A DNA stretch of 7,804 bases. Source: Candidatus Peribacter sp. UBA2144. GTDB lineage: Bacteria; Patescibacteriota; Gracilibacteria; Peribacterales; Peribacteraceae. The notes beneath the pieces are model-generated. The model was not told the origin of the DNA. It saw only the letters and a program-made list of their open reading frames with translations, and ran no database searches. Positions 4,862-7,804 of this stretch are shown piece after piece. The translations under genes and the position numbers were made by a program. Where the stretch lies: assembly GCA_002328295.1 (NCBI GenBank), contig DCXE01000074.1, positions 2,947-10,750 on the forward strand. The letters run 5' to 3'. The first letter of the stretch is position 1. Each line of letters starts with the position of its first letter.

Positions 4862-6775
4862 TTACTCGGAGCTGTTCCAATTATCTGTCACCAATCCCTC
4901 CATCGTATCCCCAAACAGCTTAAATCCATTAGTACTAAGCAACGAATCTGGATGAAATTGCATGCTTGCAAAGTGAGAATTTCGCATGGCATGCACTTCC
5001 CCGCTCTCCTTATCGTAAGCCATGTCGACATCAGCAATTTTTTCGTACTGGGCAGCAAATGAGTTGTAGAAACCTACTCTCTCTCGTTCTCCGAAATAAT
5101 CGATCGATGCCTGAACACCCTGCGAAGAATCATCCTTTTTGTTTAGCTCCATGCCCAATTCCCTGCAAAGCATTTGGTGGCCGAGGCATTCTGCAAAGAA
5201 CTTCTTGCCCAATGATTTTAGTTCGCTGACTATTCTACTAAGCTTCGCCATCTTTGGATTATCCATATCATTCGGATCTCCCGGACCCGGGCCTACTATC
5301 ACAAGATCTGAATTGTCACCCGCAACCTCGTAATCCGAATATTTAACGACGTCCGCGGTAGCGCCAAGGCTTTTGACCATGTGCTTGAGCGTGTATACAA
5401 AGTCATCTTCGTTATTGATGATTGTAATTTTTTTGTCCTTTAGAGCATCCCTCGTATTATCAACATGCTCTTGAGTTTCCATCAAGTACTTGTTGAATAG
5501 TTTGTTTCTTTCCGCAAGAATTTTTTGAATCTCTGGATCCTCAAGAAGCTTAGCAATCGAAGGTTGCGGCTTTGCACCATTTTTATTCGTAAGACATTTA
5601 AGCATTGCACCAGCCTTTGCCTGCGTCTCTTTAACTTCGTCTGCAGGAACAGAGTCTTTGACCAATGTGGCTCCGGCTGGAATACTGATTTCCCCATCAT
5701 GCGCACCAATAGTTGCAGTTCTGATTGTAATTGCACTATCCAACACATCTTCCCCATCCCCGTCGCGCCCCATCATAACAAGAGCACTTGCATAGTAGCC
5801 TCTGGATGCCTGCTCGTACTTATAAATAATTTCGCTAATTGCATGCCCCATCGGACTGCCTGTAACAGTCGGCGCAAACATAGATCTTCGCAGAAGATCA
5901 ATAATGTCTTTATCACTCATCCCTTGAAGCATGTACTCTGAGTGTCCCACATTACTCATTTCTCTAATGCACGGTCCTATGGACTCTCCTCCCTTTTCAC
6001 ACATCCTCGACATCATCTTGAACTCTTCATCACAAACCATCGCAAGCTCCATTATCTCTTTGTTATCCCGGAGAAACGCAATTAATTGATCTCTGTTTAC
6101 AGGTTCTCCGTTCTTTCTGATAGTTCCACTGATTGGAACCATCTGCACTTGTTTCTTTTTAACTGATAAATGCTTCTCCGGCGAAGCGCCAACTATGTAT
6201 CTTTCTCCATCGTAAAATACATAAGACATATAGCTTCCATACTCCGTTTCAAGAATTGTTCTTAGGACGCTTAAAACTATTCCGCGAGAAATATTCAAAA
6301 TCTTTCCCTTGTAAACATTTGGAATTACAAAGTTTGCCCCCTCTCCGTTTCCAATCTCATCTTCCAACACTTTTCTTATAAGCTCCTCGTACTCATCAAG
6401 AGGAATTGTAGGCTCAAGCTCATCACCTCCTTCCAGTTCCAAATCTTCTCTTGGAATATGCGCACAAACATCTTGAATGGACATTCGTGTCTGATTTTGG
6501 ATTTGAATTGTAGAGATTTTCTCACCACCATCATGCACTCTATATCCTTTTTCTTTAACCTGACTAAACGGTAATACGCTGATTGTATCGAACTCTTCCT
6601 CGCCGCTGTCTGTCTTTCCTGTTTTTCTTGGAATTTGCTCAAGCAAATCGTGCTGACTCGCCTCACCTTCCAAAAGCATCACTTCATCTTCGCCCTCGCG
6701 CATAACCATCGCGAATGACTGGTCGCTATCTATGATTCTATTTAATGCCGATGATGGTGATTGAGATAAAGACAT
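4862..6775 (-). CDS. PhzE/TrpE(G)-type fused chorismate-amination synthase
   Basis: A 637-residue fusion of a chorismate-binding synthase domain (about 120-395) and a class I glutamine amidotransferase (about 446-630), close to the ~630 residues of PhzE. The synthase aminates chorismate with ammonia from glutamine, giving 2-amino-2-deoxyisochorismate (PhzE) or, with pyruvate loss, anthranilate (TrpEG). PhzE-like motifs: ASPEKHLSV (197-205), VPISGTIR (213-220), DEEFKMM (249-255), GHSEYMLQG (277-285), MFAPTVTGSP (299-308), RGYYAS (325-330), LDSAITIRTATI (345-356); in the second domain GPGPGDPND (495-503), ECLGHQ with nucleophile C530, and ERVGFYNSFAA (565-575). The catalytic H608 is present, but the usual Glu is Asp (FHPD, D610). 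Residues 1-115 are divergent. The protein has one Trp (W633). There is no Shine-Dalgarno before the ATG at 6775. The gene follows a TrpR-like gene, a dyad-containing promoter and a Trp-rich leader peptide, so tryptophan control is inferred. Family is certain; the exact product is not. Confidence 0.92.
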   Translation of the reverse strand: MSLSQSPSSALNRIIDSDQSFAMVMREGEDEVMLLEGEASQHDLLEQIPRKTGKTDSGEEEFDTISVLPFSQVKEKGYRVHDGGEKISTIQIQNQTRMSIQDVCAHIPREDLELEGGDELEPTIPLDEYEELIRKVLEDEIGNGEGANFVIPNVYKGKILNISRGIVLSVLRTILETEYGSYMSYVFYDGERYIVGASPEKHLSVKKKQVQMVPISGTIRKNGEPVNRDQLIAFLRDNKEIMELAMVCDEEFKMMSRMCEKGGESIGPCIREMSNVGHSEYMLQGMSDKDIIDLLRRSMFAPTVTGSPMGHAISEIIYKYEQASRGYYASALVMMGRDGDGEDVLDSAITIRTATIGAHDGEISIPAGATLVKDSVPADEVKETQAKAGAMLKCLTNKNGAKPQPSIAKLLEDPEIQKILAERNKLFNKYLMETQEHVDNTRDALKDKKITIINNEDDFVYTLKHMVKSLGATADVVKYSDYEVAGDNSDLVIVGPGPGDPNDMDNPKMAKLSRIVSELKSLGKKFFAECLGHQMLCRELGMELNKKDDSSQGVQASIDYFGERERVGFYNSFAAQYEKIADVDMAYDKESGEVHAMRNSHFASMQFHPDSLLSTNGFKLFGDTMEGLVTDNWNSSE

Positions 6776-6804
6776 GAGTAATTAAAGAATAAAAGAACTT
6801 AGAA

Positions 6805-6900
6805 CTGAACAATGCTCAATTTTTTAAATTAGTTCCACCAACTACTACCCATTGATGCCAACAACGTATTGCTTACAGCCGGTTCTGACGAGGTAGTAAT
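6805..6900 (-). promoter_or_regulatory. Structured attenuator-like leader of the synthase gene
   Basis: The RNA can form several hairpins. (a) AUUACUACC (6900-6892, leader codons 2-4) pairs with GGUAGUAGU (6849-6841, codons 19-21, just before the Trp codons), one G-U pair. (b) Inside it, AGCAA pairs with UUGUU around UACG, extended by GCU/GGC. (c) After the leader stop, UUGAGC pairs with GUUCAG (6819-6805), followed by a broken U-rich stretch. (d) GAACU (6835-6831), starting in the last Trp codon, can pair with AGUUC (6806-6802), which disrupts (c). Competing folds around Trp codons are what attenuation needs. The terminator stem is weak, so control could instead act on translation. Confidence 0.5.
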
Positions 6901-6903
6901 CAT
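6829..6903 (-). CDS. trpL: Tryptophan leader peptide (24 aa, tandem Trp codons)
   Basis: A 24-codon ORF starts at ATG 6903-6901 and ends with TAA at 6831-6829. It begins MITTSS and ends SMGSSWWN, with consecutive TGG codons at 6840-6835, one Asn codon before the stop. It lies 53 bp upstream of the synthase start, after the putative promoter, in the position of a trp leader peptide. In bacteria with leader-peptide attenuation, ribosome stalling at tandem Trp codons when charged tRNA-Trp is scarce changes RNA folding and raises expression of trpE-type genes. The synthase itself has one Trp in 637 codons, so two adjacent ones in 24 are unlikely by chance. There is no Shine-Dalgarno; with a transcription start just upstream the ORF may be nearly leaderless. 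Function is inferred from position, Trp codons and the TrpR-like neighbour. Confidence 0.72.
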   Translation of the reverse strand: MITTSSEPAVSNTLLASMGSSWWN

Positions 6904-6942
6904 GTACTGTTACATCATTACATAGCTTTTATGTAAAATCAA
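6902..6942 (-). promoter_or_regulatory. Promoter with overlapping dyads: probable TrpR-type operator
   Basis: Minus-strand TTGATT (6942-6937), a 17-nt spacer and AATGAT (6919-6914) give a fair sigma70-type promoter. The dyad TTACATAAAAGCTATGTAA (6936-6918; 7-bp arms, 5-nt centre) fills the whole spacer and two bases of the -10. A second dyad, ATGTA/TACAT (6902-6906 and 6911-6915, 4-nt centre), covers the start region. Both use the half-site TACAT/ATGTA. A repressor bound here would block polymerase, and the gene immediately upstream encodes a TrpR-family protein. The sequence is not the CTAG-type half-site of E. coli TrpR, so assigning it to this regulator is inference. Confidence 0.55.
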
Positions 6943-6951
6943 GCATTTTCC

Positions 6952-6993
6952 AAAAAAAACCCTAAGTTCTAAGATCTAAGCTCTAAGCTCTAA
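6952..6993 (-). repeat. Five 7-nt repeats starting at the trpR stop, then T8
   Basis: Reading the minus strand from 6993: TTAGAGC, TTAGAGC, TTAGATC, TTAGAAC, TTAGGGT, then a run of T (6959-6952 are eight T). The first unit contains the TAG stop of the TrpR-like gene (6992-6990). AGCT and AGATCT self-complementary cores give short alternative stems, so array plus T-run may act as the terminator of rpsO-trpR. The word recurs inverted at 6795-6806 (GAACTTAGAACT on the plus strand), so the synthase promoter and leader are bracketed by copies in opposite orientation. Confidence 0.6.
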
Positions 6994-7274
6994 TTCTTCC
7001 CCAATTTCCTCAGGAAATGCTTAAATCCTCCTCCCCCATACTGCAGCATTCTGGATCCTCTGGTGATTTTACTTATTGATATTTCAAGATCCTCCGAAAT
7101 CTTTCTTTGAGGCACCCCTTTTGAAAGCTTTTGTACAAGTTGCCACCTTTCGGCAATAGAAGCGAGTTCCTGAGGAGTTAGTATATCTTTAATAAGCTTC
7201 TCTGCTTCACGTTCTGTATCTACGGAGGCAAAGAGTTTATATAGATCAGCCAAATGAGAAGGTGGAATAGACAT
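6990..7274 (-). CDS. trpR: TrpR/YerC-family transcriptional repressor
   Basis: A 94-residue all-helical DNA-binding protein, full length for the TrpR superfamily. The segment from LTPQELASIAERWQLVQKL (32-50) matches the family core, and the helix-turn-helix runs about 52-77 (KGVPQRKISEDLEISISKITRGSRML). The ITRGS string in the recognition helix is typical of true TrpR, whereas YerC/YecD relatives usually read ISR in this place. The end QYGGGGFKHFLRKLGKN is short and basic. TrpR binds DNA as a dimer with L-tryptophan as corepressor. Its gene starts 27 nt after rpsO and is probably cotranscribed with it. Directly downstream lie a promoter with dyads, a Trp-codon leader peptide and a chorismate-using synthase, which strongly suggests that this is its target. 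The only Shine-Dalgarno-like sequence (AGGA) is about 12 nt from the ATG at 7274. Corepressor identity is not proven. Confidence 0.85.
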   Translation of the reverse strand: MSIPPSHLADLYKLFASVDTEREAEKLIKDILTPQELASIAERWQLVQKLSKGVPQRKISEDLEISISKITRGSRMLQYGGGGFKHFLRKLGKN

Positions 7275-7301
7275 TCAAACAAGAATCCTACCCAACTTAA
7301 T

Positions 7302-7568
7302 CTATTTCTTCAACTTATTTGCTTCCACAACATTCTGATACTCATTCGGATCATGCATCTTTAAGTATGTAAGGAGCCTTCTCCTCTGTGCAACTTTGCC
7401 GAGTAGCCCCCTTCTTGCTGATTGATCTTTCTTGTGATCCTTCAAATGCTTTGTAAGTTCCAAAATTTCCTTTGTGAGGATCGCAATTTGTACCTGAGGC
7501 GAACCTGTATCTTTTTCGTGCATTCGATGTTTGGTAATCACTCTCTTTTTGGTCGTTCTCTTTAACAT
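7302..7568 (-). CDS. rpsO: 30S ribosomal protein S15
   Basis: An 88-residue protein, the usual S15 length. Family hallmarks are visible: the HEKDTGSPQVQIAILT stretch (17-32), followed by LTKHLKDHKKDQSARRGLLG (38-57) and the basic RRRLLTYLK segment (62-70). S15 binds the central domain of 16S rRNA early in 30S assembly. The ATG at 7568 has no Shine-Dalgarno, but the leader carries a hairpin (7605-7635) that could be an autoregulatory S15 site, as S15 represses its own mRNA in several bacteria. It begins a minus-strand unit with the TrpR-like gene. In many genomes pnp directly follows rpsO; here pnp lies about 3.7 kb further on. Confidence 0.97.
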   Translation of the reverse strand: MLKRTTKKRVITKHRMHEKDTGSPQVQIAILTKEILELTKHLKDHKKDQSARRGLLGKVAQRRRLLTYLKMHDPNEYQNVVEANKLKK

Positions 7569-7604
7569 ATTCTATGGGGGGCAAGGCAAAAAAATTCGCG
7601 CCGG

Positions 7605-7635
7605 GCTCTTCGGTGGGTTTAACCAATCGGAGAGC
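7605..7635 (-). promoter_or_regulatory. Hairpin in the rpsO leader, possible S15 autoregulatory site
   Basis: Minus-strand GCUCU (7635-7631) pairs with AGAGC (7609-7605), and inside it UUGGU (7626-7622) pairs with ACCGA (7614-7610) around a 7-nt loop; CCGA forms a one-sided internal bulge. The inner stem has a U-G pair next to a G-C pair, the kind of motif S15 reads in rRNA and in its own leaders. It starts 36 nt before the ATG. The role is inferred from position and fold only. Confidence 0.35.
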
Positions 7636-7705
7636 GAGGACAGTTCGTAAGTTTAGGAGCTATTGAATGAAATGCAAGCTTTTAGTGTATTTTTTAAGGG
7701 CTAAA

Positions 7706-7771
7706 AGGGTGCAAAAGAGTCAAAGGATAATTATTTGAAACACTTTGAACCCTTTGTATCCTTTGCACCCT
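7706..7771. repeat. Inverted repeat made of ~9-nt tandem units
   Basis: AGGGTGCAAA (7706-7715) is complemented exactly by TTTGCACCCT (7762-7771), and AAAGGATA (7722-7729) by TATCCTTT (7757-7764). On the minus strand the right half reads as successive 9-mers GCAAAGGAT, ACAAAGGGT, TCAAAGTGT; the left half has related units (GCAAAAGAG, TCAAAGGAT) facing the other way. It sits between a probable gene end at the right edge and rpsO and may serve as terminator or nucleoid-type repeat. Apart from this, the rpsO hairpin and a doubtful 23-codon frame, I see nothing in 7569-7804. Confidence 0.6.
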
Positions 7772-7802
7772 AATCAAAAGTAGTGGACTCCCGTTCACCA
7801 TC
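7770..7802 (-). CDS. Possible C-terminal end of a gene entering from the right
   Basis: The minus-strand frame from the right edge reads DGERESTTFD and stops with TAG at 7772-7770. A polar end of this kind followed directly by an inverted repeat (a possible terminator) fits the tail of a gene upstream of rpsO. Ten residues cannot identify it, and the frame could be chance. Confidence 0.25.
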   Translation of the reverse strand, partial: DGERESTTFD

Positions 7803-7804
7803 TG

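Noticed and set aside
4862..6775. Possible phenazine biosynthesis cluster.
   Set aside because: Only the PhzE-like gene is present; no PhzA/B, C, D, F, G or modifying gene is visible, and regulation points to tryptophan.
6831..6850. GGGTAGTAGTTGGTGGAACT resembles part of a T-box sequence (GGTGG near AAC).
   Set aside because: The conserved T-box core and the specifier stem are absent, no good terminator follows, and the bases are better explained as the end of a leader peptide with two Trp codons.
7640..7700. Promoter for rpsO (e.g. TTGCAT with TAAACT on the minus strand).
   Set aside because: Both boxes are weak and several equally poor pairs exist; no choice is supported.
7667..7738. A 23-codon plus-strand ORF with AGGAG seven bases upstream of ATG.
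   Set aside because: Its second half runs through the 9-nt repeat array, and the product (MKCKLLVYFLRAK...) is a basic string without recognisable features; the Shine-Dalgarno match is probably accidental.

Overview
The window looks like a piece of a small, AT-rich bacterial genome, most likely Patescibacteria (CPR). This rests on short compact genes, several starts without a Shine-Dalgarno sequence, a 46-bp palindromic repeat of the GTTCGAC/GTCGAAC kind I associate with such genomes, and intergenic arrays of very short tandem units. No taxonomic marker was compared, so the assignment is an inference.

Layout. Positions 1-250 hold GC-rich sequence with only doubtful small ORFs. A potassium-channel gene (262-1131, +) starts from an apparently leaderless promoter. 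It converges on polynucleotide phosphorylase (pnp, 1204-3444, -), and the two stops are separated by an inverted array of 7-nt repeats. All other well-supported genes lie on the minus strand. In transcription order they are: a few residues of a gene entering at the right edge, rpsO (S15, 7568-7302), a TrpR-family repressor (7274-6990), a 24-codon leader peptide ending in two tandem Trp codons (6903-6829), a fused chorismate-amination enzyme of PhzE/TrpE(G) type (6775-4862), an orphan 150-aa gene bracketed by inverted repeats (4762-4310), a GC-rich small secreted or lipoprotein-like gene (4081-3785), and pnp.

The central story is a self-contained tryptophan-responsive module inserted between rpsO and pnp, genes that are neighbours in many bacteria. 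It has a TrpR-like repressor, a promoter whose spacer is filled by a 19-bp dyad (the probable operator), an unannotated leader peptide (begins MITTSS, ends SSWWN) inside an RNA that can fold into competing hairpins, and a PhzE-like synthase with a single Trp in 637 residues. The combination suggests transcriptional repression plus leader-peptide attenuation of a lone PhzE-type enzyme in the manner of trpE. That would argue that it makes anthranilate, or is at least wired to tryptophan supply, rather than serving phenazine synthesis.

Accessory-looking parts are the orphan gene with mirrored hairpin and 12-bp inverted repeats at both ends (about 4271-4820), the GC-rich lipoprotein unit with its own strong promoter and terminator, the palindromic repeat in the pnp leader, and three intergenic arrays of 7- to 9-nt units.
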